Assembly: GCF_000745855.1 (NCBI RefSeq)
Contig: NZ_JQKD01000007.1
Location: 182,613-246,612 of the forward strand
Source: Xenophilus azovorans DSM 13620
Lineage (GTDB): Bacteria > Pseudomonadota > Gammaproteobacteria > Burkholderiales > Burkholderiaceae_C
Direction of reading: 5' to 3'
Length of the DNA: 64,000 nucleotides
Part shown: piece by piece, positions 54,598 to 62,125 of the stretch
How the letters are laid out: the number at the start of each line of letters is the position of its first letter
Numbering within the stretch: the first letter of the stretch is position 1
Notes under the pieces: model-generated
What the model was told of the DNA's origin: nothing
The model's database searches: none
Seen by the model: only the letters and a program-made list of their open reading frames with translations
Program-made: the position numbers and the translations under genes

Positions 54598-54930
54598 TCA
54601 GCCGCGCTGTGCTGCCAGCGCGGCACGCAGGCGCCGCAGTTCCTGCTGCAGATCGAGGATCAGCGCCGCGGCATCCAGACCCACGTCGAATTCGCGCTGA
54701 AGGCGCCGCGTCTCCAGCGCGCGCCGCAGTTCGGCGCTGCCGAAGCGCCATTCCTGCACCGGCCGGCCGGCCGGCGCCTCGACGATGCCGGCGGCCGCCA
54801 GTTCGGCCACCCAGTCCAGCGTGGCGCCGCAGGCGCGGGCCAGTTCGGCCGCGGCCAGCGGGTCGGCCGCGCCGACCACGGTGCAATGGGTCACGGTGAC
54901 GGTGGTGGTGCTTCGCTCGGAATGGCTCAT
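54598..54930 (-). CDS. cbpM: Chaperone modulator CbpM (MerR-like)
   Basis: 110 residues. MerR-like HTH segment LARACGATLDWVAELAAAGIVE and C-terminal helix DVGLDAAALILDLQQELRRLRAAL, as in CbpM, which binds and inhibits the DnaJ-like CbpA. Lies 23 bp downstream of cbpA on the same strand, the usual pairing. Confidence 0.88.
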   Translation of the reverse strand: MSHSERSTTTVTVTHCTVVGAADPLAAAELARACGATLDWVAELAAAGIVEAPAGRPVQEWRFGSAELRRALETRRLQREFDVGLDAAALILDLQQELRRLRAALAAQRG

Positions 54931-54953
54931 GGTGTTCTCGCTCCTGCCGCGCA

Positions 54954-55922
54954 TCACGCCGCCGCGCCCGCGCCGGCGTGGAGCCGGCGGCGCGGGTCGA
55001 AGCCGGTGGTGGCCCGGGCCAGTTGCTCGTAGGCGGCGCGGGCGGCATCGCTGTCCGCCGGCGGCAGGGCCAGCTCCAGCACCAGGTACAGGTGGCCGCC
55101 CGGGCCGCGGTCCTTCAGCCGCAGCTTGAGGCCGGGCCGCGCGTTGGGCGGCACGCGCACGGCGCCGGTGCCGCCGCCGGGCAGCGGCACCTCGACCTCC
55201 GCGCCCAGCGCCGCCTCGGAGGGCGTGACGGGCAGCGTCATCAGCAGGTCGCGCCCGTCCACCGTGTACAGCGGGTGCGGTGCGATGCGCACTTCCAGGT
55301 ACAGGTCGCCGGGCGGCTCGCCGCCGTGGCCGGGCAGGCCCTGGCCGGCCAGCCGGATGTACTGGCCGGGGTGCATGCCGCGCGGGATGTTCACCCGCAG
55401 CGTGCGGGCGACCCACTGCGGCTGGCCCTGCTCGTCCAGCTCCAGCGCGCGCAACTGGATCTCGCGCTCGCCGCCGGTCAGGGCGAACTCCAGCGGCACC
55501 TCGATGGCGGCGTGGTGGTCCTCGCCGCGCGCCTTGAAGTTGCGCCGGCTGGCGCTGCGCCGCTCGGCCGCGCCGAAGAGCGAGGAGAAGAACTCGCTGA
55601 AGTCGGCGTGGTCGGCCGGGCCGCCCTGGGCGCGGTGGAACTCGAAGCCCTCGTCCCAGCCCGGCGGCGGCTGGAAGCCGCCGGGGCCGGTGCCGCCGCC
55701 GCTCTTCACGCGCTCGGCCAGCGCGTCGTAGGCGGCGCGCTTGTCCTTGTCGCCCAGCACGTCCCAGGCCTCGTTGACCTCGCGCATGCGGGTCTCGGCG
55801 TCGGCTTCCTTGCTGACGTCGGGGTGGTACTTGCGGGCGAGGCGCCGATACGCCTTGCGGATCTCGTCCTCGCCGGCCTTCGGATCGACGCCCAGGGCGC
55901 TGTAGTAGTCCTTGAATTCCAT
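54954..55922 (-). CDS. cbpA: DnaJ-class co-chaperone CbpA
   Basis: 322 residues. J-domain with HPD (RKYHPDVSKEAD), G/F-rich linker (about 75-105) and two CTD beta-barrels (TLRVNIPRGMHPGQYIRLAGQG, VPPNARPGLKLRLKDRGP). No zinc-finger Cys repeats, so it is CbpA rather than DnaJ. Works with DnaK and binds curved DNA. Confidence 0.95.
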   Translation of the reverse strand: MEFKDYYSALGVDPKAGEDEIRKAYRRLARKYHPDVSKEADAETRMREVNEAWDVLGDKDKRAAYDALAERVKSGGGTGPGGFQPPPGWDEGFEFHRAQGGPADHADFSEFFSSLFGAAERRSASRRNFKARGEDHHAAIEVPLEFALTGGEREIQLRALELDEQGQPQWVARTLRVNIPRGMHPGQYIRLAGQGLPGHGGEPPGDLYLEVRIAPHPLYTVDGRDLLMTLPVTPSEAALGAEVEVPLPGGGTGAVRVPPNARPGLKLRLKDRGPGGHLYLVLELALPPADSDAARAAYEQLARATTGFDPRRRLHAGAGAAA

Positions 55923-55935
55923 GGTGGGTGGGGGA

Positions 55936-56541
55936 TCAGGCCAGGGCAGCGCCCGCCAGGTCGGCCGGCGGGCGCAGGGCCGTCACCTGCCAGGTGGGGC
56001 CGCTGCGCTCGAAACAAAGGGGCTGGGCGTTGCCCATCACGCGGGCGTCCACCGGCACGCCCAGCAGGGCGGCCAGCACGTACAGGGTGCCGCCGTGCGC
56101 CACCACCAGCACCGGGGCGGGCTCGGCCAGGGCGGCGGCCAGCGCGGCGCGCTTGCGCTCGACGAACTGCGGCAGCGTCTCGCCGCCTTCCGGTGCGCAG
56201 GCCCAGTCGATGTCGGCCGACGAACTGCCGATCAGCGCGCCGAAATGGCGCTCGCGCAGCGCCTCGCGCGCCGCCGGGGCGAGCCGGTGGTGCGCGGCCA
56301 CGGCCAGGGCGGTGTCCAGCGCGCGCTGCGCGTCGCTGCACACGATGCTGCGGATCGGCTCGCCGGCCAGCGCGGCGGCGGCCAGCGCGGCCTGCTGCAC
56401 GCCCAGTTCGGACAGCGGCTCGTCGTAGGCCTGGAAGATGCGCAGCGCGTTGCGCGGCGTCTGGCCGTGGCGCAGGAAGTAGAAGCGGCTGCACGACAGC
56501 GCCAGCGGCCGGCCGGCGGCCAGCTCGATCAGTCGGGCCAT
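55936..56541 (-). CDS. Histidine phosphatase superfamily protein
   Basis: 201 residues, phosphoglycerate-mutase-like. Catalytic RHGQTPRN at residue 24, candidate acid Glu in LRERHFGALIG, and second His in VLVVAHGGTLYVLAAL. The substrate is not known. ATG 56541 chosen; a GTG at 56580 in a GTGA overlap with pssA would add 13 residues and would couple the genes. Confidence 0.9.
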   Translation of the reverse strand: MARLIELAAGRPLALSCSRFYFLRHGQTPRNALRIFQAYDEPLSELGVQQAALAAAALAGEPIRSIVCSDAQRALDTALAVAAHHRLAPAAREALRERHFGALIGSSSADIDWACAPEGGETLPQFVERKRAALAAALAEPAPVLVVAHGGTLYVLAALLGVPVDARVMGNAQPLCFERSGPTWQVTALRPPADLAGAALA

Positions 56542-56576
56542 GCCGCGCGGCGCGGGGTGGGTCGGGGCGGGGTGGT

Positions 56577-57212
56577 TCACAGCTTCGGGATGCGCAGGGT
56601 CTTGCTGATCATCAGGGTACCCGACAGCGCGTACAGCAGGGTGAACGGATGCAGCGTCCACGGCCCCAGCGCCCAGGCGCCGCCGGCCATGGCCTCGCCG
56701 ATGCGTCCGGCGCCGGCGGCCCAGGCGAGCAGGCCGACCAGCACCACGCTGGTGGGGATCGGCGTCCCTTCGAAGTACTTCACCTTGTCGCCGCCTTCCG
56801 AGAGCGCCTCGGCCGTGACGTTGAAGCGCGCCAGCCGGCTCACGCCGCAGCAGACGAAGTAGGCGAGCAGCGCCGCGTCCCAGCCGCCGCGCAGCCCGGC
56901 CGCGAAGCCCAGCGCGGCCGGCGCCATGCCGAAGGAGATCACGTCGGCCAGCGAGTCCAGCTCGCGGCCCAGGGGCGACGAGGTCTGGCGCCAGCGCGCG
57001 ATGCGTCCGTCGAGCACGTCGAAGGCGAAGGCGGCCGGCGCGAGCGCGCAGGCCGCGTAGAAGTGCGCGAGCGAGCCGCTGGCGACGAAGGCCATCGCCA
57101 GGAAGACGCAGCCCACGCCGCAGGCGGCGTTGCCCAGGGTGAAGAAGTCCGCGAGGTGGAACTCGCGGATCATGGAGAAGCGCCGGCGCGGCGGTGGTGG
57201 CGTGGCCGTCAT
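56577..57212 (-). CDS. pssA: CDP-diacylglycerol--serine O-phosphatidyltransferase
   Basis: 211 residues. CDP-alcohol phosphotransferase motif in DVLDGRIARWRQTSSPLG then RELDSLAD (DGxxAR...GxxxD..D) is complete. Six TM helices. Makes phosphatidylserine, the precursor of phosphatidylethanolamine. ATGA overlap with the amidotransferase gene upstream. Confidence 0.96.
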   Translation of the reverse strand: MTATPPPPRRRFSMIREFHLADFFTLGNAACGVGCVFLAMAFVASGSLAHFYAACALAPAAFAFDVLDGRIARWRQTSSPLGRELDSLADVISFGMAPAALGFAAGLRGGWDAALLAYFVCCGVSRLARFNVTAEALSEGGDKVKYFEGTPIPTSVVLVGLLAWAAGAGRIGEAMAGGAWALGPWTLHPFTLLYALSGTLMISKTLRIPKL

Positions 57213-57973
57213 GCGGGCTCCGTGCCGGCGGCGCGTGCGGCCTCGCGCCGGGCGACGAGGGCGGCGAAGCGGGCCAGCAGGCCGGCCGCCTCCGGCGTGG
57301 GGCGCACGGCGGCGCGCCGCGGCGCCGCGTCCTCGCCCAGTTCGCCGGCCAGCGCGTCGACATAGCCGCGCATCGCGTCGTCGTCGAACTCGGGATGGAA
57401 CTGCACGCCCCAGGCGGCTTCGCCGAAGCGCACGGCCTGGTGCGGCTCCCACGCATTGCGGGCCAGCGCGACGGCGCCCGGCGGCAGCGCGAGCGCGCTC
57501 TGGCGGTGCACGACCTGCGCGGCAAAGCGCGGCGGCAGCCCGGCCATCAGCGCATCGCCTTCGGCCTCGGGCAGCAGCTCGACCTCCACCGTGCCCACCT
57601 CGCGCCCGAGCGGGTGGTCGTCGGCGCGGCCGCCCAGCGCGTCGGCCAGCAGCTGGTGGCCGTAGCAGATGCCCAGCACCGGCACGCCGGCGTGCGCGGC
57701 CTGCGCCAGCCAGCGGCCGGCGGCTTCGCTCCAGGCTTCGCGGTGCGACACCATGGCGTGCGAACCGCTGGCCACCACGCCGGCTGTGCGCTCGGGCGGC
57801 GGCAGCGTGTCGCCGCGCCGCGGGTCCAGCACGGCCAGGTCGAGGTCGTTGCGGCCCAGGCCGCGCGCGATCCAGTGCTCGAAGTCGTCCTGGCGCTCGC
57901 GCAGTTCAGGCAGCGTGTCGCCCAGCTTGAGGATGACGAGGGGGCGGGGAGGGTCGGGCAGGTCGGCGGACAT
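57209..57973 (-). CDS. Class I glutamine amidotransferase (GMP synthase-like)
   Basis: 254 residues. Nucleophile Cys in GICYGHQLLADALGG, and catalytic His/Glu pair GVQFHPEFDDD. Lacks the ATP-pyrophosphatase of GMP synthase. ATG 57973 (MSADLPDPP) favoured over ATG 58009. Possibly a gamma-glutamyl amine hydrolase or a biosynthetic accessory. It couples to pssA by ATGA. Confidence 0.9.
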   Translation of the reverse strand: MSADLPDPPRPLVILKLGDTLPELRERQDDFEHWIARGLGRNDLDLAVLDPRRGDTLPPPERTAGVVASGSHAMVSHREAWSEAAGRWLAQAAHAGVPVLGICYGHQLLADALGGRADDHPLGREVGTVEVELLPEAEGDALMAGLPPRFAAQVVHRQSALALPPGAVALARNAWEPHQAVRFGEAAWGVQFHPEFDDDAMRGYVDALAGELGEDAAPRRAAVRPTPEAAGLLARFAALVARREAARAAGTEPA

Positions 57974-58043
57974 GGGCCCGATGATGCCGCAGCGCAGCAC
58001 GCCGCGCATGGCCTCGGGCCGGCGGATGGCGCTGGCGCGCCGT

Positions 58044-58118
58044 TCAGCGCAGGCCGAAGAAGGACAGGATGGCGGCGATGACGACGACGAGGCCGACGAT
58101 GTAGATGACGGTGTTCAC
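58044..58118 (-). CDS. 24-residue membrane peptide
   Basis: GTG 58118 start, preceded by CTGGAGAACAGCCGC. Peptide begins (M)NTVIYIVGLVVVIAAI and ends LSFFGLR, almost entirely one TM helix. Small proteins of this look recur in Burkholderiales, so it is plausibly conserved. Function unknown; could modulate a membrane enzyme such as PssA or be a stress peptide. Confidence 0.6.
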   Translation of the reverse strand: MNTVIYIVGLVVVIAAILSFFGLR

Positions 58119-58237
58119 GCGGCTGTTCTCCAGTGATTTGTTGGAATGTCCAGCCAGTGTGGGCGCATGCCGCGCCGGCGGCCGTCGGAAGGGGCTGCGG
58201 CGCCTTGTAGGACAGCCCGGCCCGGCGGCCTCGCTCC

Positions 58238-59680
58238 TCACGCCTTCTCGTCGGCGTGCGCGGCGGCCTGCGCCAGGTGCCGGGCGGTGTCGGCGATGGC
58301 CTCGCGGCGCGCCTCGCCGCCGACGTGGCCGCCGAACAGGGCGCGGCCGCGGCCCCACTCCGCATGGCCGCGCGCCGGCTGCGTGGCACGCACGGCGGCG
58401 GCCAGCGCCTGGGCCACGGCGGGCGCCGGCGCGGCGCTGCCGGCGTCCACCCGCGCGGCGCTGCCGTGGCCGCGCCGCTCCAGCGCCAGCAGCAGGCGCA
58501 GCTGCCAGTCGGCGACGACGAAGAGCACGCCGTCTTCCACCGTCAGCTCCTGCACGCCGCGCAAGCGATTGGCCAGGCGCCGGCCGAAGGGCCCCCAGCC
58601 CTGCGCCAGCGCGCCGCCGAGCGCGCCGCCCAGCGCCGCGCCGGCGCCCAGCGACAGGCCGCCCACCGCCAGGTCGGCCACCACGCCCACCGCGGCACCC
58701 ACGGCCGCGCCCTGGCCCAGCCGCACGCCGGCCTGGCGCAGCGTCTCGGGGTGGAACAGGTCCAGCGTCCAGCGGCCCTGCAGCGGCGGCAGGGGCGCCT
58801 CGGCGCCGTCGCCCTCGCGGAAGCCGTACAGGCCGAGCAGCGTGTCCACGTGGTGCTGCGCGCGCTCGGTCACCTGGCGGCGCAGGGCGTTGACCTCGGT
58901 GCGGCGGGCGGTCTCGTCCTGCATCGCCTCGGCCGGCACGGCGCGGCGCATGGCGGCGATCTCGACCAGCCCTTCGGCGATCAGCGTGCAGCCGGCCTCG
59001 CGGCGCGCCTCGGCCTCGCGCTGCAGGTGCGCGGCGACGGCGCGCAGCGATTCGCGCCGCGCGGGCAGCAGCGTACCCAGGTCCTGGTACAGCTCGCGCT
59101 CGGCGCCGGTGAAGGGCGCGGCGGCGTCGAAGCGCACCACGGCGTGCAGCCCGGCCGCCGCCAGCATGGCGCGCCATTCGGCCTCGCCGGCGCCCTGGCC
59201 GGCCGCCTGCGCGACGAAGTTGAGCACCGGCATCACCGGCTTGCCGCAGGCGCCGAGCAGTTCCACCTCGTCGCGGAACTTGGGCAGCACCGGCTCGCGC
59301 ACGTCGATGACGAGGAAGGCGGCGTCGGCCTCCTCCAGCAGGGTGCGCAGCACCTTGGCCTCCTGCTCGAAGGCGCCGTGCGCCTCGGGCCCGGCGAGGA
59401 AGCGGCGGATGCGCCCGGGGCGCGAATCGCCTTCGAGCGTCTGCACGTGGGCCAGCAGCGTCACCGCGTCCTCCAGCCCGGGCGTGTCGAAGAAGCGCAC
59501 GGCGGCGCGGCCGTCCACGCGCAGGTCGATGCGCTCGACGTGGCGCGTGGTGCCGGGCCGGTCGGAGACCTCGCCGAAGTCGACGCGGCGGGTGAGGGTG
59601 CGCAGCAGCGAGGTCTTGCCGGCGTTGGTGTGGCCGACGACGGCGATGCGCAGCGGGGCGGCCTCGGGGGATTCGGTCAT
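58238..59680 (-). CDS. DUF3482-family GTPase-like protein
   Basis: 480 residues. N-terminal GTPase domain: P-loop GHTNAGKTSLLR, switch DRPGTTRHVE, G3 DTPGLED. The C-terminal half is DUF3482 with a glycine-rich stretch GALGGALAQGWGP. Cotranscribed with the DUF2868 membrane protein, the usual partner. Function unknown; possibly septum or envelope related. Confidence 0.88.
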   Translation of the reverse strand: MTESPEAAPLRIAVVGHTNAGKTSLLRTLTRRVDFGEVSDRPGTTRHVERIDLRVDGRAAVRFFDTPGLEDAVTLLAHVQTLEGDSRPGRIRRFLAGPEAHGAFEQEAKVLRTLLEEADAAFLVIDVREPVLPKFRDEVELLGACGKPVMPVLNFVAQAAGQGAGEAEWRAMLAAAGLHAVVRFDAAAPFTGAERELYQDLGTLLPARRESLRAVAAHLQREAEARREAGCTLIAEGLVEIAAMRRAVPAEAMQDETARRTEVNALRRQVTERAQHHVDTLLGLYGFREGDGAEAPLPPLQGRWTLDLFHPETLRQAGVRLGQGAAVGAAVGVVADLAVGGLSLGAGAALGGALGGALAQGWGPFGRRLANRLRGVQELTVEDGVLFVVADWQLRLLLALERRGHGSAARVDAGSAAPAPAVAQALAAAVRATQPARGHAEWGRGRALFGGHVGGEARREAIADTARHLAQAAAHADEKA

Positions 59681-61170
59681 GGTGCGGCGGGAGTGGCGGC
59701 TGAGGGCAGGGCGTCGGCGGCCTGCGTGGCGCAGGGGATGTCGTCCAGGCCGATGGAGGCGAGCCAGCGCTGCCAGCGGTCGGCGCCGGCGGGGGCGTCG
59801 TCCGGCGTGTCGGGCGCACCCAGCAGCCACAGCCGGCATGCGCCGGCCAGCGGCAGCGCCTCGCGCAGCAGGCGCTCGGTGCCGCGGTCGGGGCTGGCGG
59901 CGGCGCGGCAGGCCAGCACCAGCAGGCGGGGGCGCAGGCGTTCCAGCGCCTGCAGCAGCGCCAGGCGCTGGGCGGCGCTGCCGTCCACGCGCAGCGTCTC
60001 GGTGACGGCCGGCGGCAGCGGCGCCGGCGGCCAGGGCCAGTCGGCGGGCAGTTCGAAGCCGGCCAGCAGCACGGCGTCGCTGGGGGCGTCGGCGTGCGGG
60101 GGGTGGGCCGGGCGCGGGTCGCCGCCGTGCGTGTCGGCGTCCACCACCTCGGCCGGCGCCAGGGCGTCGAAGCGGGCGAAGAGGCGCTGGTAGTAGGGCT
60201 CGCGCCAGTCCGGCGCGAGCCGGCCGCGCCGCGCGCGCCACATGGCGGCGCACAGCAGCACGCACAGTGTGCGGGGCAGCAGGCCGTAGACGATCACGCA
60301 GCCCACCAGCCAGCTGGCGAGCTGCCGGTCGGTGGGCGCCGCTGCATCCGGCACGGGAAAGCCGAGCCAGCCCGGCGCCACCGCCAGCGCCTGTACCCAG
60401 CGGGCGAAGACGGCCGGGTCGAGCAGCGTCGTCTCCCAGCCCAGCGTGTAGCGGCGGAAGGAGAGGGCGAACAGCAGTGCGCCCAGCGCCGCCGCGAAGG
60501 CCAGCGTCCACACCACGTGGCTGGCCAGCCCCAGCAGCCAGGGCAGCAGCCGTGCGCGCTCCAGCAGGCGCAGCCCGCCGTGCAGCAGCGCCGCGCCCTC
60601 GGCGCCCCGGCCGAGCGTGAAGCGCGCCGTCAGCGTGAGCCAGAGCCGGCCGATCAGGCTGCCGCCGAAGGCCGATGCGCCCGGCCACGCGATCGCCAGC
60701 AGCCACAGGGCCAGCGTGACCAGGTGCGTGCCCAGCAGAGCGACCAGCGCGGCCATGACGTTGATGCGGCGGTCCTGCGCATCGACCACGCCGCCGGCCA
60801 GCGCCAGCCCGGCCAGCACCACCGCCGCCGCCAGGCCCAGCAGCACCCAGGGCGCCGCCCGCTGCGCGCGGGCCAGCCGGCCGCGCAGGCCCAGCCGCTC
60901 GGCCAGCAGACCGGCGCGCCGCCCGGCCTGGGCCTGCCGGCTGCCGCCGGCGGCAGCGGCCTGGCGCAGGGCCTGGCTGTCTTCCAGCGGGCCGGCGTCC
61001 TCGATCAGGCGCACGGCCTCGGTCAGCAGGGCGGCGGCAGCGGGGCGGGTGGGTGGCGAGACGGAAGGCGGATGCAAGTCGGTCGGGCGCGCGGCGATGA
61101 AGGAAGGGAGATTGAAACCGGCCGGGCGGCCCTGAATTGCAGAGGGGATGGCGCCGGGCGTGCGGCGCAT
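59677..61170 (-). CDS. DUF2868-family membrane protein
   Basis: About 497 residues from ATG 61170, though in-frame GTG codons nearer residue 50 could be the start. Four or more TM helices (APWVLLGLAAAVVLAGLALAG, AALVALLGTHLVTLALWLLA) and a cytoplasmic C-terminal half with AVLLAGFELPADWPWPPAP. ATGA overlap with the DUF3482 GTPase gene. Unknown function, conserved pair. Confidence 0.82.
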   Translation of the reverse strand: MRRTPGAIPSAIQGRPAGFNLPSFIAARPTDLHPPSVSPPTRPAAAALLTEAVRLIEDAGPLEDSQALRQAAAAGGSRQAQAGRRAGLLAERLGLRGRLARAQRAAPWVLLGLAAAVVLAGLALAGGVVDAQDRRINVMAALVALLGTHLVTLALWLLAIAWPGASAFGGSLIGRLWLTLTARFTLGRGAEGAALLHGGLRLLERARLLPWLLGLASHVVWTLAFAAALGALLFALSFRRYTLGWETTLLDPAVFARWVQALAVAPGWLGFPVPDAAAPTDRQLASWLVGCVIVYGLLPRTLCVLLCAAMWRARRGRLAPDWREPYYQRLFARFDALAPAEVVDADTHGGDPRPAHPPHADAPSDAVLLAGFELPADWPWPPAPLPPAVTETLRVDGSAAQRLALLQALERLRPRLLVLACRAAASPDRGTERLLREALPLAGACRLWLLGAPDTPDDAPAGADRWQRWLASIGLDDIPCATQAADALPSAATPAAP

Positions 61171-61296
61171 TGTCCGACGCGGCGCCGGGTGAAAAAGAAG
61201 CCGATTCCCCCGAAAATAGGCCAGAATGCCGGCATCGGTCACAGGGGTTCCCTGTCCATCGCCTGCTTCCCCTGGCGGGCACGAAAGGAAGTCATC

Positions 61297-61335
61297 ATGG
61301 CAAAGCGCAACCGCGAAGGCGATGGCCTCGGCTGA
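61297..61335 (+). CDS. 12-codon small ORF with strong ribosome site
   Basis: ATG 61297 to TGA 61335 encodes 12 residues (MAKRNREGDGLG) behind AAAGGAAG at the right distance. It lies just before an 11-C tract and a terminator. It may be a leader peptide, a tiny protein or the mRNA part of a small RNA. Very short, so modest confidence. Confidence 0.45.
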   Translation: MAKRNREGDGLG

Positions 61336-61337
61336 AG

Positions 61338-61348
61338 CCCCCCCCCCC
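61338..61348 (+). repeat. Homopolymer C(11) tract
   Basis: Eleven consecutive C. An ORF starting ATG 61322 (MASAEAPPP) runs through it out of frame with the DUF4760 ORF; one extra C (12) or two fewer (9) would join them in frame. Poly-C tracts of this length are known slippage sites in other genomes. Confidence 0.6.
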
Positions 61349-61360
61349 GCCACCCCCGAA

Positions 61361-61385
61361 AGCCCAGTCGCGTACTGGGCTTTTT
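61361..61385 (+). terminator. Rho-independent terminator between the 12-codon ORF and DUF4760 gene
   Basis: Perfect 8-bp stem AGCCCAGT / ACTGGGCT around CGCGT, then five T. It ends 1 bp into the DUF4760 frame's first possible start codon (TTG 61384), so transcripts from upstream should end here. Confidence 0.85.
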
Positions 61386-62016
61386 GCTGTCTGCGGTGCT
61401 GGCGGCCACGGCGCTGTTCGCGCTGGCAGAGTGGCTGGGCGGGCGGCGCATCGTGCTGGCGGCGCCGCCCATCGGGCTGGAGAAGGCGCAGTGGGTGGTG
61501 CTGCTGGGCGCGGTGGCGGCGGTGGCGGGCTGGATCACCTCGGCCATCGTGACGATGCGCAACTCGATCCGGCAGCACACCATCACGACGCTGCTGAACT
61601 CGCGCCTGTCGGAAACCTACATGAGCCAGACGCGGCTGGTGAACGCGCGTTACTTCACCCCGTCCGGCGCGATCTACCGGCTGGGCGAGGAAGAGGCCCG
61701 CAGCGGCGCGCCCGAGGCGCAGATCCCGGCGCTGCGCTACCTGCTGAACTACTTCGAGTTCATCGCCGTGGGCATCCGCTACGGCGACCTGGACGAGACG
61801 CTGATGAAGCAGACCTTCCGCGGCATCCTGTGCGGGGTGTACGAGGCGGCCGAGCCGTTGATCCGCCAGCGGCGCACGACGCCGCCCGGCAGGAAGGCCG
61901 CGCCGCGGACCTTCGAGCACCTGCACTGGCTCTATGAGCGGTGGTTCGACCGCGAACTGCAGCGCCAGGTGCTGGAGCGGCCAGTGGCGAGTCCGTATCG
62001 CCGCCGCAGCGTCTGA
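61384..62016 (+). CDS. DUF4760-type membrane protein (start uncertain)
   Basis: About 210 residues. Two TM helices (AVLAATALFALAEWLGG and VVLLGAVAAVAGWITSAIV), then a cytoplasmic helical domain with LLNSRLSETYMSQTRLVNARYF and RYLLNYFEFIAVGIRYGD. No good ribosome site: TTG 61384 in the terminator T-tract and GTG 61396 are candidates; a frameshifted upstream start at 61322 is the alternative. Function unknown. Confidence 0.75.
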   Translation: MLSAVLAATALFALAEWLGGRRIVLAAPPIGLEKAQWVVLLGAVAAVAGWITSAIVTMRNSIRQHTITTLLNSRLSETYMSQTRLVNARYFTPSGAIYRLGEEEARSGAPEAQIPALRYLLNYFEFIAVGIRYGDLDETLMKQTFRGILCGVYEAAEPLIRQRRTTPPGRKAAPRTFEHLHWLYERWFDRELQRQVLERPVASPYRRRSV

Positions 62017-62026
62017 ACGCCCCGAT

Positions 62027-62086
62027 CCGTTCACGCTGAGCCTGTCGAAGCGCCGGACCCGGCTTCGACAAGCTCAGCCCGAACGG
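62027..62086. repeat. REP-like inverted repeat
   Basis: Left arm CCGTTCACGCTGAGCCTGTC plus GAAGC, 10-nt loop, right arm GCTTCGACAAGCTCAGCCC plus GAACGG. The TGAGCCTGTCGAAG / CTTCGACAAGCTCA pair is a widespread intergenic repeat in betaproteobacteria and xanthomonads. It lies between the DUF4760 and monooxygenase genes and may stabilise or terminate transcripts. Confidence 0.75.
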
Positions 62087-62125
62087 CTCCTGTGGCGCCA
62101 CGCGGCCGCGGCCGCGGCGCGAACC

